Positions 16,506-25,593 of a stretch of 34,806 bases of DNA are shown here, piece by piece. How positions within the stretch are numbered: position 1 is the stretch's first letter; every line of letters begins with the position of its first letter. The stretch lies in NCBI GenBank assembly GCA_964596165.1, contig CAZQTW010000065.1:1-34806 (forward strand), in the 5' to 3' direction. A program made the position numbers and the translations under genes. This stretch comes from CAYUQT01 sp964596165 (GTDB lineage: Bacteria > Planctomycetota > Phycisphaerae > UBA1845 > JAFGLZ01). The notes beneath the pieces are model-generated. The model saw only the letters and a program-made list of their open reading frames with translations. It did no database searches and had not been told where the DNA came from.

Positions 16506-16909
16506 TGGCCAAAGTGGTGGTCGCAGAGGACGAAGTCCACATTTCCCGCGTGCTCTCCCTCTGGCTGAGCACGAACGGACACCAAGCCTATGAGGCAAGA
16601 AACGGCCGTCTCGCGCTGGAACTGGTTCGCCAACACCACGCGGACCTGCTCATCACGGACATCAACATGCCCGTCATGGATGGGATCGAGCTATCCATGA
16701 GCTGCGCCGGCGAGAGATTGCCCAAGTTGGGCATCATCGTACTGACGTCGCGTTGCGATCAGGCCAATATCCGCGATCAGCTCAAAGACCTGAACGTCGT
16801 GTTTCACCCCAAGCCGTTCAGTCCGTCCAAGTTGATGCGGGAGGTCGAACAGTTGTTGTCGCGCGCGGGAGCGGCAAAGCAGACGACCGTTCAAACACTC
16901 GGGGGCTAG
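16505..16909 (+). CDS. Single-domain (CheY-like) response regulator
   Basis: A 134-residue receiver domain with no output domain. The acidic pocket (E8, D9), phospho-acceptor D52 in LLITDINMPVMDG, the switch T81 and the invariant K103 in HPKPFSP are all present, so it should be phosphorylatable. The cognate kinase is very likely the gene just upstream. Lacking a DNA-binding part, it presumably acts by protein contact, for example on the HD-GYP protein or the secretion ATPase. The ATG at 16505 overlaps the kinase stop; a GTG at 16502 is an alternative. Confidence 0.92.
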   Translation: MAKVVVAEDEVHISRVLSLWLSTNGHQAYEARNGRLALELVRQHHADLLITDINMPVMDGIELSMSCAGERLPKLGIIVLTSRCDQANIRDQLKDLNVVFHPKPFSPSKLMREVEQLLSRAGAAKQTTVQTLGG

Positions 16910-16913
16910 TGTG

Positions 16914-18449
16914 ATGGCACCTATAGCGTGCGAGACATCGAAGCCGGATCGGACCGCTCCGCAAGACTCCGCCGCGTTGATTGCCCGCGCGACCCACGTT
17001 GAGATTGGCGTCTTCTCGAGGCAGCACGTTGCGCTGCCGCCCACATGCGATCACGTCTGTGTAAACGTATCCGAGAACGACGTTGAGCCGGGCGTGTGCG
17101 ACGTCGTTCGCGAATTGATTGAGGGCGTCACACCCCGCAAGAGCCAGGATCCTTGTCTGTGCGACCGCGGGCACTGGATCGCGGTGGACGAAGGAGCTGA
17201 GTCGGATTCCGCAGTCTTACTCCTACACCGATGCGACAATGACGACGACGCCTCCGTTGCCGAACGGTGTGCGGCCCGGCTACAGGCGGTGCGAGATCTC
17301 GTGCGACATGTGGAGGCGCAGACCCAAGAGAGCCGGGGCCTTGCCCTTGAACTGATCGACTGCTACGAACAGCTTAACGTCATCTTCGACATCACGCGAC
17401 GCGTAGGAGGGACCCAGGACGTGGGCCAAGTCCGGTCCTCGCTCATCCGAGTGCTGGCGGAGACTCTGGCGTGCGACTGGGTCTGTTGTTTCTCGAGAGA
17501 AGGAGAGACTCTGTGGTGGTGCGCGGACGGGCTGAACGACCGCGCGTCAACCTTAGCCTGGATTGAGCGAACGTTTGCCGATGCCATCGAGAAGGTTTCG
17601 CAGAACCGACAGGTGTTCGTGTGTAACGCCTCTCAAGACCCTTTGAACGTCGCACCGTTTTCCATCATGGTGGGATTGCTGCGGGGAGAGGAACCGACGC
17701 ACAGCTTTGTTGCCGTCGGTCGCCGGGCGGGACGTCCGGACTTCAAGTCCCCGCATATGCGGATGCTGGACACGGTGCTGAACCACGGGGGACAGGTCAT
17801 CTCGAACCTGCAACTCCTGGCCCGACTCAGAACACTGTCCACGGAAGCGGTTCTGGCTCTGGTCAGTGCGATCGACAAGAAAGACGCCTATACCTCGGGG
17901 CATTCGGAACGCGTGGGACTCCTATCCCGGTTGGTCGGCGAGGAGATGGGACTCTCGGCATCGGACCTTCAAGACCTCGAGTGGGCGGGGATTCTTCACG
18001 ATGTGGGAAAGATCGGAATCAGCGAAGGCATTCTCACCAAACCCGGCAGCCTTACCACGGACGAATTCGACTTGATCAAGCTGCACCCGCAGATGAGTCT
18101 CGAGGTCATCGAGCCGCTGCGGTCGTTCGGGGCGGTTCGTGACGCCGTGTTGCACCATCACGAGACGCCGGATGGAGAAGGATATCCGGACGGGTTGAAG
18201 GGCGAGCAGATCCCTCTCTTGGCCCGGATCGTTCACATCACGGACACCTTCGACGCGCTGACTTCAGATCGGTCATACCGACCCGGATTTCCACTCCAGA
18301 AGGCGATTGAAATCATGCGAGAGGAAAAGGGAAGGAAGATCGATCCGACGGTGGAGGAAGCGTTCGAAAGGGCATTCGGAAGATTTCGCGCGGAGCAGCC
18401 GGATCGTTACCGCGAGGTATTCAGTCATATTCGGGAGTCCGCGCCATGA
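16914..18449 (+). CDS. GAF / HD-GYP cyclic-di-GMP phosphodiesterase
   Basis: About 511 residues. The first ~140 are unrecognised and Cys-rich (for example CDHVCVNV and CLCDRGHW). A GAF-like domain spans about 150-305, joined by a helix to an HD-GYP domain (~310-510). Visible catalytic motifs are TSGHSERV, ILHDVGKIGI (HD at about 362), LHPQMS, LHHHETPDGEGYPDG (the GYP part) and HITDTFDALTSDR. HD-GYP enzymes hydrolyse c-di-GMP to pGpG or GMP, and all metal ligands seem intact. It starts a few bases after the receiver gene. Its TGA overlaps the next ATG (ATGA), implying translational coupling. GTG 16911 is an alternative start. Confidence 0.92.
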   Translation: MAPIACETSKPDRTAPQDSAALIARATHVEIGVFSRQHVALPPTCDHVCVNVSENDVEPGVCDVVRELIEGVTPRKSQDPCLCDRGHWIAVDEGAESDSAVLLLHRCDNDDDASVAERCAARLQAVRDLVRHVEAQTQESRGLALELIDCYEQLNVIFDITRRVGGTQDVGQVRSSLIRVLAETLACDWVCCFSREGETLWWCADGLNDRASTLAWIERTFADAIEKVSQNRQVFVCNASQDPLNVAPFSIMVGLLRGEEPTHSFVAVGRRAGRPDFKSPHMRMLDTVLNHGGQVISNLQLLARLRTLSTEAVLALVSAIDKKDAYTSGHSERVGLLSRLVGEEMGLSASDLQDLEWAGILHDVGKIGISEGILTKPGSLTTDEFDLIKLHPQMSLEVIEPLRSFGAVRDAVLHHHETPDGEGYPDGLKGEQIPLLARIVHITDTFDALTSDRSYRPGFPLQKAIEIMREEKGRKIDPTVEEAFERAFGRFRAEQPDRYREVFSHIRESAP

Positions 18450-19870
18450 GCAGCCTCACCGACGAGATCGTGCAAAAGCGGCTCCGATTGGGCGCCTTGG
18501 GGGCACTGGCCGCCGTCACTATTCTGTGGCTGGCTCGGTTTGACCCCATCCTGTTGCCGATCGGCACCGTACTCCTGACCGTGTCGATGGTCCCCCTGAC
18601 TGCGGGGTATCGGGTCCGGGGAGGCTTTCTCTTCGGACTCTTGTTTGGGGTGCTTTGGGTTGCGTCGCGGCTCGACATGTCCCGTCCCGTCGGGATTGCG
18701 GATGTGTTCAACGTGGGCAACGTTCTGTCCGTCATCGGCATTCTGGCTTTGGGCGTATTGTCGGGCGTATTCTTCGGCTCACCCGGACGTTCCTCATCCG
18801 CGCAACCAAGCTCGGACAGATCGCCGAAACCGGAGAGGGACATTTTTCCACCCCCCGCACGCCCCCGGAGTGATTTCGAAGCGGGCATTCGAAGTGCACT
18901 CAAACGCCAGGCCGAGTGCATAGCCGAAATGGGAGGTCAACAGTCGCCCTGGGTCGCATTCGACAACCACCTCCGCGAGGTCTTGCGGGAACTTACGGGC
19001 GCTCGAAGGATCCGTTGCTACCATGTGAACGGACGCGGTGAGCTGGAGCCGCTCAACGGCGCCACTCCGGCGCCGGGGGTCGGAACCAACCCACAGCACC
19101 CCCTCCTGAATCACGTCCTGACGACGGGGCGGCCCTTCTTGGCATCCTCGCCCACGACGGGTCCGATGATCCAAGAACTGGCGAACAGCGGCGAAATCGC
19201 CTATGCCTGGGCACTACCGATACGTCTCCAGGACAAGACCTGTGGACTGATCACGGTCGGAGAACTTGGGAATCCCCTCAACGAGGACCAACTCGCGCTC
19301 GTGGGGGGCCTGATATCCGAGTTCTGGCATCACTTCCAGTTGGCCGACCGGCTTCGTGTCGCGTCGCTGCTCGACCGCCCCTCGGGCGTGCTGAACCGAG
19401 TGGAGATTCTCGGGATGCTGGATCAGACCGTCGAGCGTTGCTACGCCGATCATGAACCGGTCGTCATTCTGGCGTTGAGCATCGAGGGCATCCGCAGCAT
19501 GGACGACGGCGGCCAATGGGACATGCGCAACGAGGTGGTGGAAATCATCGGTCAGAGCATGGCGGCCAGCCTTCGGCAGGATGACGTCATCGGCCGGTTC
19601 AGCGACGACCGCTTCATCGCCGTACTCCGTCGTCTCGATGTGCCGTTGGCGCATCTGATTGCCCGAAAGATTCTGAATACGATTGGCGAGAAGTTGGAGA
19701 CTCGGTTCCCCCAATCGACGCCGATCGTTCGAGCGGGTCTTGCGGGCAGCGGATTCGAGCGCGTTCCGGCCCAGACGCTCTTGATGAAGGCGTTCGAGGG
19801 AATCACCGAAAGTCGGGCACACGACGTCACGCTGTTGCCCTACATGAAAGGGACGCTCTCAACGGTCTAG
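18446..19870 (+). CDS. Membrane GAF protein with degenerate GGDEF domain
   Basis: A 474-residue protein. Three or four hydrophobic segments lie in the first ~115 residues, followed by a Pro/Ser-rich linker, a GAF-like region (~165-295) and a C-terminal GGDEF-like domain (~305-460). The entry motif 'LLDRPSGVLNR' matches the usual D-x-L-T-G-L-x-N-R. The active-site motif GGDEF, however, reads SDDRF (residues ~386-390), missing both glycines and the catalytic Glu. Diguanylate cyclase activity is therefore unlikely. It may bind GTP or c-di-GMP, or partner the neighbouring HD-GYP enzyme. The start overlaps the HD-GYP stop (ATGA). Confidence 0.82.
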   Translation: MSSLTDEIVQKRLRLGALGALAAVTILWLARFDPILLPIGTVLLTVSMVPLTAGYRVRGGFLFGLLFGVLWVASRLDMSRPVGIADVFNVGNVLSVIGILALGVLSGVFFGSPGRSSSAQPSSDRSPKPERDIFPPPARPRSDFEAGIRSALKRQAECIAEMGGQQSPWVAFDNHLREVLRELTGARRIRCYHVNGRGELEPLNGATPAPGVGTNPQHPLLNHVLTTGRPFLASSPTTGPMIQELANSGEIAYAWALPIRLQDKTCGLITVGELGNPLNEDQLALVGGLISEFWHHFQLADRLRVASLLDRPSGVLNRVEILGMLDQTVERCYADHEPVVILALSIEGIRSMDDGGQWDMRNEVVEIIGQSMAASLRQDDVIGRFSDDRFIAVLRRLDVPLAHLIARKILNTIGEKLETRFPQSTPIVRAGLAGSGFERVPAQTLLMKAFEGITESRAHDVTLLPYMKGTLSTV

Positions 19871-19874
19871 CCCA

Positions 19875-20216
19875 ATGAAGATCGATACGTACCAACACGG
19901 CCGCGGAATAGTGATTGCGCCTCGCGACGCGATTGTTGAGGCGGAATGCGCGGACTTGCGCCGATCGGTATCGGAAGCCCTTGCCCGAGGTCCCAGCCAG
20001 GTTGTGATCGACATGGCCGAAGTCCCGTTTGTGGACAGTGCGGGGCTCGAGCTGCTGTGCGAGCTCGAATCAACCTGTTCCGACGGCGGGGCCTATCTGA
20101 AGCTGGCGGCGACCGGCGACATCTGCAACGAAATCCTGCGAATCACGGACTTGGCGGGCCATTTCCAGGTGTTTCCGTCGGTTGAGGAGGCAGCCAAGAG
20201 CCTGACACAGACATGA
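19875..20216 (+). CDS. STAS-domain protein (anti-sigma factor antagonist-like)
   Basis: A 113-residue single STAS domain. The strand-loop 'QVVIDMAEVPFVDSAGLELL' contains the conserved D-S-x-G site; Ser55 would be the residue phosphorylated by a partner kinase in SpoIIAA/RsbV-like proteins. The C-terminal 'FQVFPSVEEAAKSL' is also typical. Known relatives bind RsbW-type kinases or act as scaffold switches, but no such kinase is encoded in this window. It sits four bases after the degenerate GGDEF gene, and its TGA overlaps the ATPase start (ATGA), placing it inside the secretion operon. Confidence 0.9.
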   Translation: MKIDTYQHGRGIVIAPRDAIVEAECADLRRSVSEALARGPSQVVIDMAEVPFVDSAGLELLCELESTCSDGGAYLKLAATGDICNEILRITDLAGHFQVFPSVEEAAKSLTQT

Positions 20217-21991
20217 TCAAAGGTTCCGAACAGATTGGTCAGCTTCTGCTGCGGATGGGAGCGATTACCGAAGACGACTTGGCGACCGCCCTCAAGCTCC
20301 AACTGCAGCGGCGCGCCCGCCTTGGCGAGACGCTCGTCGAGATGGGCGTCCTGAAGCCTGCGCAACTGCTCGAGGCCCTTTCCGTTCGTCTGGGCGTCAA
20401 GGGGTGTACGCTGCGCCATGGGCTCATCGACCCGGTCGTCGCGAAGCTGATCGACCGTGAAGAAGCCAAGCGGATGAAGGTGCTACCGCTGTTCAAGGTC
20501 CGCAACCGCCTGACGGTGGCCATGGTCGAACCTCAGCGACTCCCCCTGATCGACCGGTTGGCCTCGATCACCGGCTGCGAAATCAACCCGGTGCTGGTTT
20601 TGGAATCCAATCTGGCGGAGTTCTCGGAGCGATACCTGACCGAGGAGGTCTCCGTCGACTCGTTCCTGGTCTCGCTTAGCGAACAAGACGTCGAGTTTGT
20701 CGAACGTGAAGGACCCGATGCCTCCGCGGTCACCGACCTGGACAAAATGGACGGCACGCCCGCCGTGAACCTGGTCAACCTATCGATCCTCTCCGCCATC
20801 CGGGACGGAGCGAGCGACATTCATATCGAACCCGAGCGCAAGAGCCTACGCGTACGGTATCGCATCGACGGCGTGCTGAGAGAGCTCCTAACGGCGCCGC
20901 CCCAGATGCATGCCGGGGTGATCTCACGCGTGAAGGTGTTGGCCCGAATGGACATCGCCGAGAAGCGACTGCCGCAAGAAGGCCGCGTGCGAACCATCGC
21001 CGAAGGAAGGGAGGTCGACTTGCGTGTGTCCACCATGCCGACCATCCTGGGCGAGAAGGCCGTGATCCGTGTTTTGGACCGATCGAACCTCCGAATCGAC
21101 ATGTCGCAACTGGGATTCAGGGAGGAATCGCTGGCGGCATTTAAGCGCATGCTGCTACGGCCTCACGGTCTGGTCCTGGTCACCGGTCCGACCGGAAGCG
21201 GCAAGACCACGACCTTGTATTCCGCGCTGGATCTGCTGCGTTCGGTCACAATCAACATCGTGACCGTGGAGGATCCCGTCGAGTATCAATTGGAGATGAT
21301 CAGCCAAATCCACGTGCAGGAACAGATCGGTCTGACGTTCGCCAGGGCGCTTCGCTCGATCCTTCGCCAGGACCCGGACGTCATCATGGTCGGCGAGATT
21401 CGGGACGCCGATACGGCTCAGGTGGCGATTCAGGCCGCACTGACCGGCCACCTCGTGCTTAGCACCGTTCACACAAGAGATTGCGTCGGCACGCTGGCCC
21501 GCTTGATCGACATGGGAGTCGAACCCTACCTGATCGCCTCGGCCCTCAACGGCGTGGTGGCCCAGCGTCTGGCGAGAACGATTTGTCCGGCCTGCCGAAC
21601 GACCTACATGCCGGATACGAATTTGTTGGCCCAGGCGGGCTGGGGAAAGGGCGGACCTCGGGTCTTCTATCGCGGGGCGGGCTGCAAGAAGTGCCACGAC
21701 TCCGGGTTTCAGGGCCGTGCGGGAATCTACGAAGTGCTGGAGATAGACGAGGAGCTGTACAAACTCATCAGCCATGGGGCCGACGAGGCGGCCATCAAGG
21801 ACTGCCTTCCCTCCAAACAGTTTCGCTCGCTGCGACAAGAGGGACTCGGACTTGTGGAAGCGGGACGATCGACGCTGGAGGAAGTGCTGCGCGTGACGCA
21901 CATGGAAGCACAAGAGAAGGTGCGAGCGGAGACCTCTCCGAGCAAACGAATCGCGACGGCCGCCGCAGCGGCCGCAGCGCGAGTGAACTGA
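20213..21991 (+). CDS. GspE/PilB-type secretion/pilus assembly ATPase
   Basis: A 592-residue hexameric motor that powers pseudopilus or pilus assembly at the inner membrane. Walker A is GPTGSGKTTT (about residue 325); the Asp box follows at VTVEDPVEYQ, Walker B at DPDVIMVGEIRD, and the His box at TGHLVLSTVHT. Two Cys pairs, CPACR and GCKKC (about 458 and 490), form the zinc site of the family. The N-terminus holds two 24-residue L-G...L...L repeats (7-30 and 36-59) with a 5-residue spacer, the layout of the MshEN c-di-GMP-binding domain. The tail ends in an Ala-rich run. It heads the machine part of the operon. Confidence 0.95.
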   Translation: MIKGSEQIGQLLLRMGAITEDDLATALKLQLQRRARLGETLVEMGVLKPAQLLEALSVRLGVKGCTLRHGLIDPVVAKLIDREEAKRMKVLPLFKVRNRLTVAMVEPQRLPLIDRLASITGCEINPVLVLESNLAEFSERYLTEEVSVDSFLVSLSEQDVEFVEREGPDASAVTDLDKMDGTPAVNLVNLSILSAIRDGASDIHIEPERKSLRVRYRIDGVLRELLTAPPQMHAGVISRVKVLARMDIAEKRLPQEGRVRTIAEGREVDLRVSTMPTILGEKAVIRVLDRSNLRIDMSQLGFREESLAAFKRMLLRPHGLVLVTGPTGSGKTTTLYSALDLLRSVTINIVTVEDPVEYQLEMISQIHVQEQIGLTFARALRSILRQDPDVIMVGEIRDADTAQVAIQAALTGHLVLSTVHTRDCVGTLARLIDMGVEPYLIASALNGVVAQRLARTICPACRTTYMPDTNLLAQAGWGKGGPRVFYRGAGCKKCHDSGFQGRAGIYEVLEIDEELYKLISHGADEAAIKDCLPSKQFRSLRQEGLGLVEAGRSTLEEVLRVTHMEAQEKVRAETSPSKRIATAAAAAAARVN

Positions 21992-22010
21992 GTCGCCGGG
22001 GGAATCCAGA

Positions 22011-23240
22011 GTGTCGGTCGCATACGAGGCCATCGACAAGAGCGGGAAGGAAATCACCGCTGTTCTTGACGTCGAGACGGCGGAGGAGGCGATGGAACGG
22101 CTCCATTCCCAAGGTCTCTTCGTCACACGGGTCTCCCCCGTCGAATCGGAGCACGCGGGACAACCTGCGCAGAGGTTGACGTCGCTTCTGTCCGGCCGTG
22201 CCGGGAACGTCCGAGACCGGATGATGCTGGCGCAACAGATGTCCATGATGCTTCATGCCGGCAGCCAAGTCGTTCCCGCGCTATCGGCCATTCAATCGCA
22301 AATCGACAAGCTCGCCTGGCGAAAGGTGGTCGAGGACGTCTGTCGGAAAGTCCAGGACGGAATGGCGCTAAGCGACGCCTTGGCGGAGTACCCCCAGATC
22401 TTCGACCAGACCTTTCGAGCCATCGTCGCGGCCGGGGAAAGCACGGGCGCCACGGCCGAAGCCTTCGACCGGCTGGCGGCGATAACCAAGATCCAGCAGG
22501 AGATCAAGATCAAGGTGATCGGCGCCCTGGTATACCCCGCGATTCTTCTGCTGATGTCGATTGGAGTGGTGGCCACGCTGTTGTTCTTCGTCCTTCCGAA
22601 ATTCGACGACATGTACAGCTCGCTGGGCACGAAACTGCCCGCGATCACCACGATGATGATCGGCATGTCCCGTTGGATCACCGAACACAAGGTGCCCGCC
22701 GGCTTGTTCATCGCGGCCCTGATCCTCGGTCCCCTCGTCGTTTCACGTCTGCCGTTCGCCAAGACTGTCATGGACGAATTCCTGATCAATCTGCCGTTAG
22801 TCAGCGGACTGATTCAACGGATCATTTTGGCCAAGATCTTCCGCGTTTGGGGAACGTTGGTATGCAGCAATGTGCCGCTGCTCGAGGCATTGAGTCTTGC
22901 CCGTAGTTCGACGAACAACAGTCGATTCTTGGCCATGATGGATGATCTCATGCGATCGGTGGAAGAGGGAAGCCCCGTGGGCGAGTCGCTTGCCCGACAC
23001 TCCGTGGTTCCCGCGACCATGTCGTCCGCGATCTCCACGGGCGAGCAAAGCGGACAGTTGGGCAAGTCGCTCATCTTCTTGGCCGACTACCTGGACCAAG
23101 AGAACGCGGAGACGATCGCCACGCTGACGCGCCTCGTCGAACCGCTGATCTTGGTTCTGATGGGCACCGTCGTCGGAGGAATTGCCATTTCCCTGTTTCT
23201 TCCGCTGTTCGACCTGACATCGGCGGTATCGGGGCACTAG
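22011..23240 (+). CDS. GspF/PilC-type inner-membrane platform protein
   Basis: A 409-residue polytopic protein that couples the ATPase to pseudopilin assembly. It starts with the typical 'YEAIDKSGKEITAVLDVETAEEAMERL' region. Two T2SSF domains follow, each with 'LAQQMSMMLHAG' or 'WGTLVCSNVPLLEALSLA' and 'AAGESTG' or 'STGEQSG' motifs. Membrane segments include ALVYPAILLLMSIGVVATLL and LILVLMGTVVGGIAISLFLP. Length is normal (~400). The start is GTG at 22011 with a GGGGGAA ribosome site; an ATG is not available in the right place. It lies 19 bases after the ATPase gene. Confidence 0.95.
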   Translation: MSVAYEAIDKSGKEITAVLDVETAEEAMERLHSQGLFVTRVSPVESEHAGQPAQRLTSLLSGRAGNVRDRMMLAQQMSMMLHAGSQVVPALSAIQSQIDKLAWRKVVEDVCRKVQDGMALSDALAEYPQIFDQTFRAIVAAGESTGATAEAFDRLAAITKIQQEIKIKVIGALVYPAILLLMSIGVVATLLFFVLPKFDDMYSSLGTKLPAITTMMIGMSRWITEHKVPAGLFIAALILGPLVVSRLPFAKTVMDEFLINLPLVSGLIQRIILAKIFRVWGTLVCSNVPLLEALSLARSSTNNSRFLAMMDDLMRSVEEGSPVGESLARHSVVPATMSSAISTGEQSGQLGKSLIFLADYLDQENAETIATLTRLVEPLILVLMGTVVGGIAISLFLPLFDLTSAVSGH

Positions 23241-23258
23241 CGATTGAGGATAGGTCCG

Positions 23259-24377
23259 ATGTGGCCACGACTGAACAACACGACCCCGATTGCCGTTGAC
23301 GTCGGCATGACGTCCCTTCGGGCCATCCAACTGGCTCGAAGCAACGGGACGTTCACGGTCCGGCACTGGGCAAACCAGAGTTACCCCACCGAGGTGAGCG
23401 AAGGACAGGAAGCCTGCCCGAAGGAAGTGACGGTTGCCCTTCAGCACGCGAAGCTGGCCGGTCATGACCTGTTCGTGGGCCGCAAGATCGTCACGGCGCT
23501 CGGTCCACCGGACGTCGAGGTATGTTCGCTGCATGTCCCGCAGAAGATACTGAGTCAGGAGAAGGAAGCCATCGTTCGCAGCATACGCCATGAGGTCGCC
23601 CGTCACGTGAGCATCCCCGTGGACACCGCGGAGCTGGATGCTTGGCCTCTCCCGGCCGGTCAGAACGAAGGTCCGAACGTGATGGTGGCCGCTGTCTCTC
23701 GGACGACCATCAAGGACCTGCTGGACTGGATCGACGCTCAGGGGTGCCTTTGCACCCGGATCGATCTCGCCCCCCTGGCGATCATGCGGGCCGTTACCCG
23801 AATCATGAGCGACATTCCCACGGACCGCCTTTGGGGCGTCCTCGACATCGGCCTGCGCTCCAGCCGATTCTACCTCGGACTCGGTGAAACACCGGTCTAC
23901 GTCCGGAACATGCGGGCCGGCGGAGACCTGATGACCCGTCGAATCGTAAACGAACTCAACGTGGATCTCGCCATGGCCGAACGCTTCAAGCGGCACTATG
24001 GAATTCGTGCCGAGCCCGGCGGCTATCGCCCGATGCTCGCCGAACAAGGGCCGGTTGACGACAAGCGTATGGCCGGCATTCTGCTCGGAATTCTCACACC
24101 GATCATCCGGGGAATGGCGCACGACATCGAACGATCGTTCCGCTATGCGATGGATCTGTATCCCAACCGATCCGTCAGCGACCTGATCCTGGTCGGCGGC
24201 GGATGCAGTCTGGAGGGGCTTCCGGAATTGCTTCAGTCACTCCTCGGAATTCGAGTTCGCCGCGTGTCCGCCGATCGGCTCGCCCAGGCAGGCAGGCATC
24301 ATCCCGTCTTGGCGGAGAATGTCCTGACAAGGCTGGTGACCTGTCTCGGGCTCAGCTACGGAGAGTCGCAACCATGA
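23259..24377 (+). CDS. PilM-like actin-fold assembly protein
   Basis: A 372-residue cytoplasmic protein of the PilM family (FtsA/actin-like ATPase fold). Phosphate loops are visible at 'AVDVGMTSLRAIQL' and 'GVLDIGLRSSRFYLG', and the nucleotide-binding 'LILVGGGCSLEGLPELL' near the C-terminus. PilM binds the N-terminus of PilN and links the platform to the ATPase. The frame is open from TTG 23244, but ATG 23259 has GAGGA eight bases upstream and is preferred. Its TGA overlaps the next ATG (ATGA). Confidence 0.88.
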   Translation: MWPRLNNTTPIAVDVGMTSLRAIQLARSNGTFTVRHWANQSYPTEVSEGQEACPKEVTVALQHAKLAGHDLFVGRKIVTALGPPDVEVCSLHVPQKILSQEKEAIVRSIRHEVARHVSIPVDTAELDAWPLPAGQNEGPNVMVAAVSRTTIKDLLDWIDAQGCLCTRIDLAPLAIMRAVTRIMSDIPTDRLWGVLDIGLRSSRFYLGLGETPVYVRNMRAGGDLMTRRIVNELNVDLAMAERFKRHYGIRAEPGGYRPMLAEQGPVDDKRMAGILLGILTPIIRGMAHDIERSFRYAMDLYPNRSVSDLILVGGGCSLEGLPELLQSLLGIRVRRVSADRLAQAGRHHPVLAENVLTRLVTCLGLSYGESQP

Positions 24378-25003
24378 CAGTGCAGGTGAACCTTCTGCCG
24401 ATCGAGTACCGCCTGAGAGCCACGCGTCCCCGGCGGTTGAGACTGTGGATTGCACTGGCCGTCGCGGTCGTGGTCGCCGAAGGCATCTCGTCCGTCGGCC
24501 TGCGACTCACGGCGCGAGACACGCGAGAGGCCGCCTGGCAGACCGCCCGGATGCAGGAAGCACAAGGTGCACTCGTCAAGGAACTTGCCTCTCTGTCCGC
24601 CACGAAACGGGACTTGGCACGGCAAGTCGCATTGGCCGAACAACTGCGCCGCAAGCATCGATGGAGTCGGACCCTCGGGGTGCTGTCCGCCCAGGTGCCC
24701 GACGGCGTCATGCTCACGTCCCTGACGACGGATCCGCCGCGGGCGAGCGAGTCCGGAAAGGACTTCTCGGTTGCCGGCGGCCTCCCGCGCCGGCCAAGAC
24801 GAGACGGCGAGAAGAATCCCAATACCGAGACCGCGCTCGGATTGATCCTTGAGGGAGTGGCGATGGACCACACGTCCATGGCGGCGCTTCTGAGCGCCTT
24901 GAATCGTCAGCCGGAATTCGGAACTTGCGAGCTGAAGTCGGCCAATCGGCAGGCATTCTTGGACGACCACGCTATCGCTTTCACGGTTTGCACACGATGG
25001 TGA
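24374..25003 (+). CDS. PilN-like inner-membrane assembly protein
   Basis: A 209-residue bitopic protein. The short cytoplasmic N-terminus begins VQVNLLPIEYR, the 'INLLP' hook through which PilN binds PilM. A membrane segment (about 23-42) and a coiled-coil region (~50-95) follow. The periplasmic domain has a ~30-residue Arg/Lys-rich insertion (PRRPRRDGEKNP) before 'LILEGVAMDHTSMAALLSAL', the PilN/GspL-like ferredoxin-type fold segment. The start is fixed by the ATGA overlap with pilM. The stop overlaps the next gene by seven bases. Confidence 0.82.
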   Translation: MTVQVNLLPIEYRLRATRPRRLRLWIALAVAVVVAEGISSVGLRLTARDTREAAWQTARMQEAQGALVKELASLSATKRDLARQVALAEQLRRKHRWSRTLGVLSAQVPDGVMLTSLTTDPPRASESGKDFSVAGGLPRRPRRDGEKNPNTETALGLILEGVAMDHTSMAALLSALNRQPEFGTCELKSANRQAFLDDHAIAFTVCTRW

Positions 25004-25593
25004 CGCGAATACAAAACTGGCGCCGGCATGACGTCGACATGGCGGGAGTTGCCCTGTTGGTCCTGGTCGCGTTGCTGGGTTACGCACTGACCGTTCACGG
25101 GCCGCTCCGCGACTCGTTGCGATACGATCAGGCCCGACGACAGCGGGACGAAGCAACGGCCGGCTTGGCCTCCATGCGCACCCGGTGCGCGTCCGTGAAA
25201 GATCAAATCAAGGAGTACGAGAACCGCCTGCAGCACATGGAATCGTCGTTGCCCGATCCTCGGACCGCCAATGGCCCGCTCTCTCGACTCCAAGACCTTG
25301 CTAGCCGCTGTGGCGTTGTCCTGACGCGGCTTCAACCCATGACGACGACCAAGAACCCCGGCTATCAGGCAAGCCTCTTTCAGATTGCGGGACACGGAAG
25401 CTTCCCTGCGATACAGCGTTGGCTCGCACGGATCGAATCTGACGTGCCCTATCTCGATGTCACGCACTTCCAGATTCGTGCCTCCGGCGAGAAGAACCGA
25501 GCCGGGCAGACGATGTGCCTCTTCGAGTGCACCCCGAGACTCTACTTGAGCAACCCCGAGGTGGGACCTACGACTCAGGTGAAACGGCCATGA
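24997..25593 (+). CDS. PilO/GspM-like inner-membrane assembly protein
   Basis: A 198-residue bitopic protein: a cytoplasmic stub, one membrane helix (GVALLVLVALLGYALTV), a coiled coil (about residues 45-95), and a periplasmic domain whose 'FQIAGHGSFPAIQRWLARIES' matches the PilO pattern. It would pair with the PilN-like protein and shape the inner-membrane ring. ATG 24997 overlaps the PilN stop by seven bases; GTG 25000 is the alternative. Its own stop overlaps the next start (ATGA). Assignment rests on position and architecture as much as on sequence. Confidence 0.8.
   Translation: MVTRIQNWRRHDVDMAGVALLVLVALLGYALTVHGPLRDSLRYDQARRQRDEATAGLASMRTRCASVKDQIKEYENRLQHMESSLPDPRTANGPLSRLQDLASRCGVVLTRLQPMTTTKNPGYQASLFQIAGHGSFPAIQRWLARIESDVPYLDVTHFQIRASGEKNRAGQTMCLFECTPRLYLSNPEVGPTTQVKRP

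Noticed and set aside
22797..24122. 441-residue open frame on the minus strand
   Set aside because: Antisense to gspF and pilM-like genes; composition is that of a shadow frame.
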